Positions 22,005 through 33,391 of a stretch of 33,579 nt of DNA are shown in pieces (within the stretch, counting starts at the first letter, position 1; the number at the start of each line of letters is the position of its first letter). The notes below the pieces were generated by a model. It saw only the letters and a list, made by a program, of their open reading frames with translations. It was not told where the DNA came from and made no database searches. This stretch comes from Rhizophagus prolifer. Taxonomy: Eukaryota > Glomeromycota > Glomeromycetes > Glomerales > Glomeraceae. Position numbers and translations under genes: made by a program. Location of the stretch: the NCBI GenBank assembly GCA_019425655.1, contig NQWY01024949.1, positions 1 through 33,579 of the forward strand, in the 5' to 3' direction.

Positions 22005-22950
22005 ATGGTGCATTTAAAAAAGTTCGCCGCCGCTGCGGTTAATCGCACTTCTATTAATGCTCCATATAGTATTGTTGCCGTTAAGAAACTTTTCGAAACT
22101 TCCAACTATATTCGAAAGGAAACTCAAGAAACTTTTTTTACTCCTTCTTGGGCTGTTGGTGCAAAGCGGCGGTCTGACGGCTCAATCCTTTCAAAAACTT
22201 CTGTAAGTGGTACGTGTTGTTTAATATTTCTTTTCTTTTTTTATTCTAAATAAATATAGCAGCTTTTAATACTTTCCTTTGTTGTAATAGCTGCACCATA
22301 TATTGGTAATTTTCAAAAGCGTTTATCATCGTCTTCAGCGGTAGTAGATTCTAGTAAAACAACTATAGTGCCGGATTTTTCCCATTATAAAAAAGATAGT
22401 GGACCAAACACTAGTCGTGCATTTACTTATTTAATGGTTGGTGCAACTGGAGCATTGACAGCTGCAGGATCTAAAGCGTTTGTTACTGATTTTCTTGCAA
22501 ATTTAAGTGCATCTGCTGACGTTTTGGCTATGGCTAAAGTCGAAGTAGATTTAACGAAAATCCCAGAGGGTAAAAACCTTACTATTAAATGGCGTGGTAA
22601 ACCTATTTTTATAAGGCATAGAACTCCTGATGAAATTGCTGAAGCAAATTCTGTACAGCTATCTGAACTTAGAGATCCTCAAAGTGATGGCGATAGAACA
22701 CAAAAACCTGAGTGGTTGGTTATGCTTGTAAGTGAAAATTTGAATAGCGTTTTTTCATAAAAAATAGGGGGTATGCACTCATTTAGGATGTGTTCCAATT
22801 GGTGAAGCCGGTGATTACCATGGCTGGTATTGTCCCTGTCATGGCTCTCATTATGATATATCAGGTCGAATTAGAAAAGGGCCCGCTCCTCTTAATCTTG
22901 AAATTCCAGTGTATAATTTCGAAGAAGAAGACAAACTTGTTATTGGATAA
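22005..22950 (+). CDS. RIP1: Rieske iron-sulfur subunit of mitochondrial complex III
   Basis: Carries the 2Fe-2S cluster that takes electrons from ubiquinol in the cytochrome bc1 complex. Exons 22005-22209, 22291-22727 and 22768-22950 (phases 1 and 0) give 274 residues. The first donor is the second GT (GTACGT at 22210); the tempting GTAAGT at 22203 would break the frame. The N-terminus is basic and Ser/Ala-rich, as in a mitochondrial presequence. Next come the membrane anchor ([20 protein letters not shown]) and hinge ([11 protein letters not shown]), then the globular domain with [13 protein letters not shown]. Both cluster-binding loops are intact: CTHLGC and CPCHGSHYD, including the two Cys/His ligand pairs and the disulfide cysteines. 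It ends in EEEDKLVIG. It is convergent with NRDE2, with 274 bp between the stops. Confidence 0.98.
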
Positions 22951-23224
22951 TTTAAAATGAAATATTGGAAAGTCGAATATTGTAATGTGTATTATTAATT
23001 TTATATTATTTATTTAAAAAATAAAAATGGCGAATTAGAATCTCTTTTATTTCTTATAATCGTTAATGGATGACAATTTATTCGTTTACTAAAAAAAGAA
23101 AAGAATTAAATTATAGTTACACTAATTCATTAAGTAGTAATGTTTTTTTATGACATTCTGAACAATAATGTGTATTTAATAAATGCTTTATTAATCTGTA
23201 TACGAATATCACCTAACGATACTA

Positions 23225-26200
23225 TTATACTCGCTCAACCATTTCTTGTTTTTTATCATCAAATTTATCGATAGAAACTCTTAATCTAATTTCTTTTTCA
23301 TATAATACGTTCATAGCTTCTTCCAATTCATCTATAGTGAATAAATTACGTAATTTTTTGAATGCCATCATATAAAGATCTACATATTTAAAAAGAAATT
23401 ATATTACCTTTTGACCATGGACACTCTCTTACGGCTCTATAATATAAAGTTTTAGCTATATCGTGTCTACCATAAGTCATTTCAAAGTTTATATACAAAG
23501 TCCATAATGAAATTGAACTCTTTGTCCTTTTGTGTATGATAAATGATTAATAAAGAAAACATAAAATAATCATCATTATTATAAATTATACTTACTTGGA
23601 GCATTCAAGTGCTCGATCAAATAATGATCTTATTCGTTTAACATTAAAAGGTTGTCGACATGATTCCGAATATAAAACAAAAGTCCATATAATGTGACTT
23701 GGACTCCTTTCCTTCGAAATCAGTCAATTAAAATTATTATTCTTTGTTTTTTTGATACTTTTGTAAAATTTCTTCCAAAACTGAAATTAATCCAACTGAT
23801 ATTCTTCCGCGAATTTCTTGATGAAAATACATTGATAAAAATATTGTATTATTTGGAAAGGCTTTTATAGCCCTTGTTAACACATCCTGAAATAATATCC
23901 CTGATTTATCATTTGACGATGTTGAACTATTATTGCTAGCAATATAATTTTGGTACTGATAGATTAATTTTACGTAAGTATAAGAGAAGTCTGTTAAGAA
24001 TACATTTAATTACAAACTCTCAACCTTTCTCGAACAAAATATAAAAGGATATGCCATGAAAATTAATTCAGCTTCCAAATCTAAATAGCCTTTTCTCATT
24101 TCTATATCCTGTATCATTTCTTCAAATATTTTGCTAGCTTGTTGTAAATTCTGACTAAGACATTCCAGTAGTGCATAGCAAACACAATAATGTAACGAAT
24201 TTCCTGATTCATATTGTGATATGGTTGTTGTTGACCTTGCCATTTGTTGTGCATAATACTAAATAAAATGGAAAGATTAAAAAATGAATTTAATGATAAA
24301 TTGGACCTTTACTTTATTCTGCTAACCTTTCTCGCTTTTAACAATCTCGTTACAGACACATCAACCTCTGCTACTGATTCTTTTTTTTTTTGAATTTCTA
24401 TATTTTCACTGCAGTGATCGCAGTAAATTAAATACCTATATTCCTTTGCTCCTCGGTTAACAACACTAAAACGTCTACAAGAAAATCAATAATCAAGGAC
24501 AATAAAATTCAAATAATGAATAATTAATTTTAATGAAAATAAAAGGATACTTACTCATAGCAGTTTTATAATGTCCTTGTTCTAATTCCATTTCGGCAAA
24601 CATTCTATGTAACAATGGAGCATCAATTTGAAATTGCTCGGGATATGAACGAATTTGTGCAATAGCACCAAGATACACTTTACGTGCCTATGTTTTAAAA
24701 AATCTAATTATTTAAGTTACTTATCTAAATATGAGTAACAAAAAATTTTGTTATGCAACTATATTTAAATACTTCTGTATATTTATTTGATGATCGCTCG
24801 ACTTGTGCATATCCATTCCAAAGCGCAAGATTCATTTTTTCTCGCTTCAACATACTCTTCGCAAGTGATCGACCACTGAAAGAAAATAAGTTATAGTGAT
24901 ACCAAACAGAACTAAATTCGATAACTCGGCTTAAAAATAAATATAGCAAATACCTCGACATATCATATAAATGTTCTACAGCAAGACGGCACAATTTTAT
25001 TCCCGTGTCGTTCACAACTTGCCTTAACTGATAAAACGCGTTCCTAAGAGGAAGTATAAATTAGTGGCAATTTTATGATAATTTCTTTTAATAATTTTTT
25101 TTTTCAAATGTTACCTTGCAAATTTCATGTCGACATTTATCACATCAACTTCATCACAAATACAAAACCAACTTTGCGACTTGAATAAATTATCTTCGAT
25201 CTGAGGAAACGACTTAATGGGGAACTTAAACAAACTATTATTCGTTACCCAAAAACTATTATTCGCGATTGATTCGTCTGCAAGTTTGGTATTCAAGAAT
25301 GTATCCGTAATCAATGGATTTGATGATGAATATCCAGGATTATACGTTAACCCAACAAACGAAAAACAAGCGTATAAAAGTTCTATATAAGACTGAGGGA
25401 ATGTGACATCAAATAAGAATGTTCGGATATCATCAAATATTATAATCCGATACGGATCGTCCACATTGATATCATCATCACCTCCGGTGCCTATTTAATG
25501 TATGTTAAGTAACAATATATTAATAGAGTAGATAATGATACTTTCTTACCTGTTCGTATTGAAAGTAATTGTCCATTATGCATTTCTTCAGCTTTTACCC
25601 ATTTTTCGTACACGTCACCTTTTCATAATCAAAATTAGATAACTCAAATTTGTGAAGGGATAAAAAAATTTACTTCAAAAAAAAACTAACCATGTAAATT
25701 AGAAACATTTATAGGATTTGGCGGCGTGAGAGTAACATGCATCTCATTATCACCTGCAAATTATACATACGTTATTTATCTCTTTAAAACCAATTCAAAA
25801 AAATAAAAAAAAATACCTTGTTCTGCATAATATGACCATCCTTTAGCATCCTTTTAAAAAGAATAAATTAAACTCTTATTATATATATAAATAAAAAAAA
25901 TAAACACGTACATCTTCACCAAATCTTGGCCACTCTTCCTCCCAGAAAATTTCCAAAGCTGTGACACGATCATAAAATGTTTGTTGACGTAAATGATCCG
26001 GCGCGAAAAAGATAAGTTCAATCATCGCTTGCCAACATGCGTACGCTCTTTCAGAATATCCTAATAATTTAGATCATTAACTCCTATAAAAATAATAAAA
26101 TCCTCTTATTTAACCCTATATATATGTTACCTGATTGTAAGATAAAGACGCATGCGCGTTGAAACACGTGAATCATGATTCTCTCAATTCGAAGCTTCTC

Positions 26201-26995
26201 TAAATCAAAAAGCAAAATTGACTTAAGATTTTAGCACTTTAAAATAATCAGCCAAATTTCTAAATTACCATTATAATCAGTAGCAACCACTACGGATTTA
26301 CGTAATACGTGTAAACAATCCTCAAATACTTGTAAACATTGAGCAACACTAAAAGAAACAAGGTTTGTTTGTCTAAAGTCTATATAATGCATCCAAAGTA
26401 TTATATCACCAGGATTTTCAGTTAGAATTTGATCCCATTTGGTAAGTAATTTTGGAACACTGAGAGAATTAATTAGAGATAAATAATTGGATCAAAATGC
26501 CCTTTAAAAAATATATAACTAAATTAACTTACTCATAAATTTGTTCGCAACATTTTAAGTATTCAACGAGTAACCAAGAATTTTTTGGATTTAATTGTAA
26601 GGATTTATCAAATATACTTAATTTAACCTCGTTTATACTCGTTTTTGTAGATTCAGATTTTTTTGAAGTAACATTAAATTGCATGGATTTATCTTGAAAT
26701 GCAATGAATTCAAGCCATAAACTAACATCATGAGGATTCTTTGTAAAGATCAGAGAAAAAAGATTTAGTGTAAAGAAATAGGTTTTAATTTATTTATTAT
26801 ATTTTTTTTTAAAAAAAAGTAACATTCAATTACTTGATCTAACTTAATATTATAATCTTTGGTTTTTTGTCTAATATCCTCCTCAGATAAATCTTGTTTT
26901 GTCTGGAAAGTAAACTCTTGAATTTCGGAAGAAATATTTTGATTCCTATCCTTCCGTCCATAATAATTAATCTTAATCAGTAAATATGCGTCAAA
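23225..26995 (-). CDS. NRDE2: NRDE2-family HAT-repeat protein (N-terminus unresolved)
   Basis: Nuclear RNA-interference/RNA-decay factor; the human and fission-yeast (Nrl1) forms bind the Mtr4-type helicase. Many short exons on the reverse strand encode tandem half-a-TPR repeats. Identifying segments: EEDIRQKTKDYNIKLDQ then NPHDVSLWLEFIAFQDKSMQ (first repeat), DDPYRIIIFDDIRTFLF (about 25400-25464, matching the family's VLFDDI block), NLALWNGYAQVERSSNKYTE, SYPEQFQIDAPLLHRMFAEMELEQG, and the C-terminal EKEIRLRVSID. The stop is at 23225-23227. The 5' limit given is only where the family-like frame (FDAYLLIKINYYGRKDRNQN) begins after an in-frame TAA at 26996-26998. A start codon, MITRRKT, sits just before that stop. 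The long N-terminal Mtr4-binding region known from human NRDE2 was not found, and only about 300 bp remain before the next gene. Confidence 0.85.
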
Positions 26996-27305
26996 TTAGG
27001 TTTTCCGTCGTGTGATCATCAAATTCCTATTTTCCGTAATTAATATAAAATAGGGGGAGCTGCATTCAATATCTTACATATTTATTTATAATAATATAAG
27101 GGATCTACAAAAATGTTTCATAAATATAAATTTTTTTTTTAAAAAAAAATGTAAAATAGAATTACACTTAGAATAATTGTAGAATAATTGTTGTGGAAAG
27201 AAGTAATAAAATAGAAAACTTTCTTTTATAATAATATTATTATGCGCCAAGAGCGTATATTATTCATCAATAAATATATCATTTTATCGATACGGAGAGA
27301 GAGAG
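26996..27305. promoter_or_regulatory. Divergent region between NRDE2 and the small membrane-protein gene
   Basis: About 310 bp, with poly(T)/poly(A) runs at 27131-27149. It may also hide a short 5' exon of NRDE2 (a GTAAGA donor exists on the reverse strand near 27086), but I could not support one. Confidence 0.4.
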
Positions 27306-27821
27306 ATGATACGAATACAAAAGATTTTAATATCAAATTTTATAACAATACCAAAAGTATTGTCCATTCCTTTTCCACAACAAAGTGAACAAAATGATTC
27401 TATACCTTATGGTTCAATTAATTTAACTGATTCCGAAGGCAGAAATCGTATATTATACTGGGTATTTGGTATAGTTGGTGTTGCCGTTCTCGTGGAAGTT
27501 ATATATTGGATGTTTAGATGTGCTAATCTATTAAAAAAAGAAAGAGAAAAGAATAATAATAATCAGATTAACAATGACATAGGAGTTAATCGTAGGAGAG
27601 GTTTATTCGATACTCCGTCATATGCTGGTTCTATTGACGAACAATTGCCTCCTTACGAAGGTTTTAGTTTACCTAAGTATAATAATATTATAAATGAAAA
27701 TACTTCTGATGAAGGGACTGAAAACATCCAAACGGGAGAAATAAATACGACTATTTCAGATACGAATTCAACAGTTGAAATTGAACCTCTTCCTTCTCTG
27801 GGCACGTCTTTCATTATCTGA
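27306..27821 (+). CDS. Single-pass membrane protein of unknown function, 171 aa
   Basis: No family recognised. A short N-terminal region with one Asn-glycosylation sequon (NLT, residue 39) precedes a single strong transmembrane segment at about 49-70 (ILYWVFGIVGVAVLVEVIYWMF). A basic, Asn-rich stretch (RCANLLKKEREK) follows, which by the positive-inside rule puts the C-terminal 100 residues in the cytosol. That tail contains LPPYEGFSLPKY, which could serve as a sorting or ubiquitin-ligase contact, and several acidic Thr/Ser patches. No intron is needed. The start is the first ATG after a GAGAGAGAGAG purine run. Evidence that it is a gene is the open frame, the clean membrane topology and the position between two promoters; expression is unproven. 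Confidence 0.66.
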   Translation: MIRIQKILISNFITIPKVLSIPFPQQSEQNDSIPYGSINLTDSEGRNRILYWVFGIVGVAVLVEVIYWMFRCANLLKKEREKNNNNQINNDIGVNRRRGLFDTPSYAGSIDEQLPPYEGFSLPKYNNIINENTSDEGTENIQTGEINTTISDTNSTVEIEPLPSLGTSFII

Positions 27822-28762
27822 TCCCTCTTCTTAATTAATAGTATTATATAGTAACATAGTATATAATCTTTTATCATGTAATCATGTAATATTATAATAA
27901 ACTGCGCCATTGAGCGTGTAACAATGCGAGGTGTTTAATGATCACGCCACACGCATAAATGAGTTGTTCCATACGTCGTTATACGTCGTTTCTGTTTTGT
28001 TTTTTCTTTCTTAAGTCTTAAAACTACGTAATTTTGCGAATGACGATCAGTCAGTCTCGTGGATATTAATTTAACATGAAAATATTCCGCATGATTCATG
28101 TATGCATTTGATCAGTTGATCGTCTCTCTTTTTTAAAACTTTAATTTCCTTCATTGTTTCCGTAAGAGTAAATTCGCTTTAACTGCGCGAAAAAACTTTA
28201 TTCGTCTGTCGATCATTTCCAACATGTGTTTGTTTGTTTATTTAAATATCGCATATGCAAAAATGCGGTAAGAGCGCCAAATTACAATGACCTTTTAGCC
28301 GATTCAATTAATCCATTTTCAGTGAGAAATGAAGAGTTTCTCCCTGGTTTGGATTATCTGGGTGCATTTTGTCCCGCCTTTCGGATATTTATAAATCTTT
28401 CCTTTCAAAAAAAAAAACTTTTCTTTTCCCTTTAACGAGCGCGATACACATAACATTCCGCAGTTTGTCAAGAAATTATATTTTTTTAATGTTAAACATT
28501 CATTGGATAAATAAAAGGTACGACTGTTACGACTGTGCGACTGATGACGTTATGGTTATATAAAAGTTTCCAGATCAACAAATATATAATCAATTTTAAC
28601 ACGCTATGGTTTTTTTCGTTCTTTTTCAAACATTTTATCCGATTCAGTTTTTCGTTCTTGTGTATTTCAACTGAACTTGGCATATTTTTACTCTACCCGT
28701 TTACGCCAACTTTTATACTATCCTTTTGCCGAAATTTTCGATTCCCGTTTTAATATTACGCA
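27822..28762. promoter_or_regulatory. Intergenic region upstream of the capping-enzyme gene
   Basis: About 940 bp. Contains a direct repeat of ATACGTCGTT (about 27971-27990) and several inverted GATCA motifs around 28045-28125. Short open frames between 28226 and 28753 show no recognisable product and are treated as chance. Presumably the promoter and 5' UTR of the downstream gene. Confidence 0.4.
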
Positions 28763-31700
28763 ATGGCATATAGTCTAAATCAACGTCCTGACAAAATAGG
28801 TGTCAGGTTAGACGATAAATATGCTAATTCTTTATCATTACGAATAAAAGAGTTATTACGTTATAAACACGAAGAGGGGTAAATGAAATAAGTTCAAAGT
28901 TCTTAGAACCGCTAAAAACTTGATCGCACTTATTTTCATTCTCTAAAAATAGATTTCCTGGTTCTCAGCCTGTTCATTTCGAATCAAAACATTTTGAATT
29001 ATTAGAAAAAGAAAATTATTATGTACGAGATAAAACTGACGGGAAACGATATATAATGTTTTTCACAGCCGTCGATGGTGGTACAGCATTTATGGCACGT
29101 TTCCTTTTCCTTTTTTTTTTTACTTCCAGAAAACTTATTTATCAAAAAGACATTTTTTGGCTATTAACAATTAATAATCAATTAATGCGATTTTAAATTA
29201 AAACAATACAGATGGACGAATCGTGTCAATTTCGGACTTTGGCTGGGTTCAAGCTACCATTACGTTCAAATCCTAGCCATATGCATAACGAAACCATGAT
29301 GGATGGTGAAGTAATCATGGACACAGACAATAATAAAGTATATAATTATTCCCATTTATCACTAATATTTAAATCATTGTAAATTAATTATATTTATTCC
29401 TACATTCTTTATTTGTAGAAGTGTTTACGATATTTAATATTCGATCTAATGGTTTTAAATGGGAATACTCTCATAGAAAGGCCATATAACAAACGAATGG
29501 GAGTGGGTATTTGATTTTATGGTTTTTTTATCAAATCACAAACTGAATTTTTTTTGAATTGTTAATCCTTTTTTAAAGATGTTAAAGTTCGATGTATTAG
29601 AGCCATTAAATGCTGAGCTGGAAAAAAATGTGGGAATGAAAACAAATTTACCATTAACGTAAATAGTTTTCCTTAAAAAAATTAAATTCGTGATTAATTT
29701 ATTTTATTTGCACACTAAAATACAAATTTTTCTTAAGATTTGAGATAAAACCAATGGAATTATCATATGGACTAAAATGTGGAAATGATGGTTTGGTTTT
29801 TGTACCAGTGAATCATCCATATGAGTCTGGAACTTGTAAAAAACTGTGAGTTAAAATTTCCCAATTTATTTATAATTTTTGTTTGGTGGCTTAGCAAACC
29901 TTAATTTATTAACTAATGATCTAATCAATTTGTGTCGATCACTAGCCTATTATGGAAACCAATCACAAAATTAACTGTTGATTTCATGATCAGAGTACCA
30001 TTTTTCAAGGAAGAAATGGAAATGTATGAATTGTTAGTATTTGATGGTAGGGATCATAAGTTTTATGACTACTTAACTCTAGATTCAGATATTGCTTTTC
30101 AGTGAGTATTTTCATGATACATCAATGTTTATAGATGGCAAAGAAATTCACCTGCTGGAAATATTGCCACATTCTGGTAAGTTAATCTAGACCTTATAAG
30201 TAACTCATTCATTTAATAATATTAATAATCTTTATTACAATTTAAGGTATGACAAGCACTGGAAGACATCAAGTTCACGTGATGGGGGATGGAGGTGAGC
30301 TAAATAGAATATACAACTTGGTAATAAATCTTTATGGAATATTTTGATTTTTTCTAAATTAGTCATCAAATAATAAACCTTGTAGGTTTATAAAGTTTGT
30401 ACGTGATAAGAATAAAGCTGACCGTGAAAAAGACGCAGAACGTGTTTTGGAATGTATAGAAACTGCTGTGCCACCAGACATGGGTTAGAAAATCGAAAAC
30501 CTATTATAAGAGAGAACTGGAAGCGAAGACAATCTCCAGATGCCCAACCATTACCGTCACCAATATCTCAAATACAAACACCATCAATTAACAATGCGTT
30601 TGAATTGGTATCACCTTCAATTCCGTCAAAAATATATTTCTCACAATTGGTATCCCCTTCAATTAGCTCTTCAGAATCATTTGCCTTACTTAAAGAAAGG
30701 AGATCATCTGAGGAACAAATGCGAGATCAAAATAACAAAAATGAGTCAACAGAAAGTATAGAAGCTTTAACACTTTCCAAATTGTCTCAAATGCTCGTAA
30801 CCTCACCTGGGAAAAAATCACCTACAGATGCAACATATTTTTCTCATAATAGTAGTGATAGTAATCGTGAAAATTTAAAACGAAGAACTTCAAATGATCG
30901 TTCTTACTTTCCGCCGGTTTATGAAAATAGATCACCTGGTCAAACTGATCTATCACGTCCCAACATGAAACTAAAAGATTCTCAAAATAGTTCTTCACAG
31001 GTTTTTGAACCCCCCGTACAAGAAATGGAGTTACTTGATCAAAGAGCTTCAACGCGTCCTTCTATTGATACAACTTGTTCTACACTGAATAACTCAATGA
31101 TATCACCTAAAAATCGATTAGAAAAGCGATCAGCTGACGTTCAATATTTTCCTAGTAATAAAGATGATGATCCAATGAAAGATTTAACAGAAACTAGCGG
31201 AGAAATTTTACAATCTGAACTTTCTCCTAAAACGTCACCAACACTCGATCGGGATCATTCTCTACTTAAAAGTGATGAATTAATAAGAAATGATATAAAA
31301 CATAGTTCTAATGAAAAAGTATCGAACAATGAACCTGGTTATGAATCAAATGATGATAAAGTAGTAGGACAGACGTCATCTGGCAATGATTTAAGTCGGA
31401 GAGAACGTCATCGAACATTGATTTTTTCTAAGTCGAATGGAAATTTGAATAAACAAGATAATAATTATCAACAAGTTGAACAAGAACCTAATTTTGAGAA
31501 GGAAAAATCCTCCATTGAAGATGATCCATGGGACCAAACAGGACCAAAAGAAAGTCCAATGTCGACAAAAAGTCTAAATAATTCTCAAGAAGATTATAGG
31601 GCTGAGGAGAATGAGGATGAAAAGAAAGATGACTTTCGTGGTGAAAGTGGTGATTCTATTGAAAAAAATAATCATCCTACGAGAAATATTTCTTCCCCGA

Positions 31701-33391
31701 AACCAACCAAATTACCTATTTTTGAACAATCCCAACTCCATCGAGATATCTCTCCCCAAGAATTATTGACATCAATTCCTGTACAAGATAGAGAGATTTT
31801 TCAACAACAGCAACAACAGGAATCACCTTGGAAAAAATATATTGCTGCTGACAATTCATTGGAAAACACTCAACCTATAAAACAAATACAACCGAAATCT
31901 CCATTAGAACAGGATAATAGACTTATTCCTGAACGATTGCGGAACAGATTATCTAATAATGGAAAAAATTTTTCAAACCCACAACTTCAATTACCAAATA
32001 ACAATCAAGTAACATCCCATAAAGGAACACCAGAAAATCAAGATATATCTTTTCATTCAAATGTATCTTCACAAAAAATACACTCTAATCTATTTAAAAA
32101 TAGACCGGGACCTTTACAATTACAAAATAATATGTTGACAACCATGGGGTCTCAGGCTCTAATACAAGAAAACGAAAAGGCTTCTTATAACAATATCCAA
32201 CATGCTTCAATACAAATGAAATCCTCCATTCCACGAGATCAAATACAAGAGACTAATATCTCAACAACTTCTTCGCTACAACAATATAAAGTGCCAGATA
32301 ATCAATCTGATTCTACACAAATGCATGTTCCAAATCAGAAAACTCAACCAATCTCTGTACGTTCACAACTTTCCTTACAATCAACAAATCAACTTACCAC
32401 TATGGAAACAAATCAATTATTTTCTCAAACACAGAATATACAACAGATTCCTTCAACAAGTTCAACAAGAATACAAAATAATCTACAGGAATCTCAACAG
32501 GATATTATATTAACACAACCTAAATTACCAGAAAGTAGACAAGAAACATCTCGTCAAGAAAGTCGACCTACAATTATTCTTCAACAACCTAGACGGCAAA
32601 CAATATCAGATAGTCGATCAATAGTTACACAACAATCACGACAAATATATACGCCTCAATCTGCGCCTGTCCAAATACGTGCTCCATTACAGGAAAATCG
32701 ATTAATGAATCCTCAGACACAATTAATGGACAGTCGATCTATTTTTCAGTCACAAGTTACAACACAAGAAACAAGACAGATACAACAGGAATATCAACAG
32801 ATCAGCAATAGTCAGTATATTGATAAACAAAAGGATCTAAATATGGAACAAGAAAGATTCAATCATAATAATCCTAATTTTCAACAAGCATTTAAACCTA
32901 TGCCTAGAAGACATACATTATCTAGTACAAATAATCCTTTATATCAACAGAATTTTTCTGATCCATATCATGAGAGACAACCTTCTATGACGGTTTCCTC
33001 TTATCCACCGCCAAGACAAGAAATATCATCTTCGGGTATATCTTTTACATCGCGATCTATGTCACCACAACAAAATTTATCAACATCAATTACCTCACAA
33101 GGATTAAATACTTTATCGCAAATACCTGAAGAGAATAGCCCTAATAATAATTCAACAAATTTAAAGTTTGTTAATTTTATGCATAATCCGTCGCAGGAAC
33201 TATCTCAAACTGCTCAACAAATACAACAAAATGTAAAAAATGCGACAACAGATTCAAATATACCACCTGTATCAAGACCTACTCCACAAAAACGTAAATC
33301 GAAAGGTGCACTTGATTTTATACTTAATGCTGGTGGAGGATCTAATTTAAAAAGATCAAAATATGATAATGAAGATAATGATGCTAATTAA
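28763..33391 (+). CDS. CEG1: mRNA guanylyltransferase (capping enzyme) with ~950-residue disordered tail
   Basis: Transfers GMP to the 5' end of nascent mRNA. Eleven exons: 28763-28878, 28953-29098, 29212-29337, 29419-29502, 29579-29658, 29738-29845, 29946-30101, 30135-30176, 30247-30294, 30386-30483, 30540-33391. Nucleotidyltransferase motifs in order: KTDG with catalytic Lys66, the MMDGEV block, YLIFDLMVLNG, NDGLVFVP, LLLWKP and GGWRFIKFVRDKNKAD. The last intron (30484-30539, GTTAGA...CTCCAG, phase 1) joins the enzyme to a long Gln/Asn/Ser/Pro-rich region ending in a basic patch (TPQKRKSKGALDF, then LKRSKYDNEDNDAN), possibly a nuclear signal. Odd: exon 3 carries one base too many for its neighbours (around GGG at 29245-29247), and about 14 residues usual between SYGL and NDGL are absent. 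The enzyme part is about 335 residues, short for fungi. Confidence 0.9.

Noticed and set aside
22203-22208. GTAAGT as the first intron donor of RIP1
   Set aside because: It leaves the wrong phase for exon 2; the GTACGT seven bases later gives a continuous protein.
28226-28753. Short plus-strand open frames upstream of the capping enzyme
   Set aside because: No recognisable product, AT-driven composition, overlapping frames; better explained as promoter and 5' UTR.
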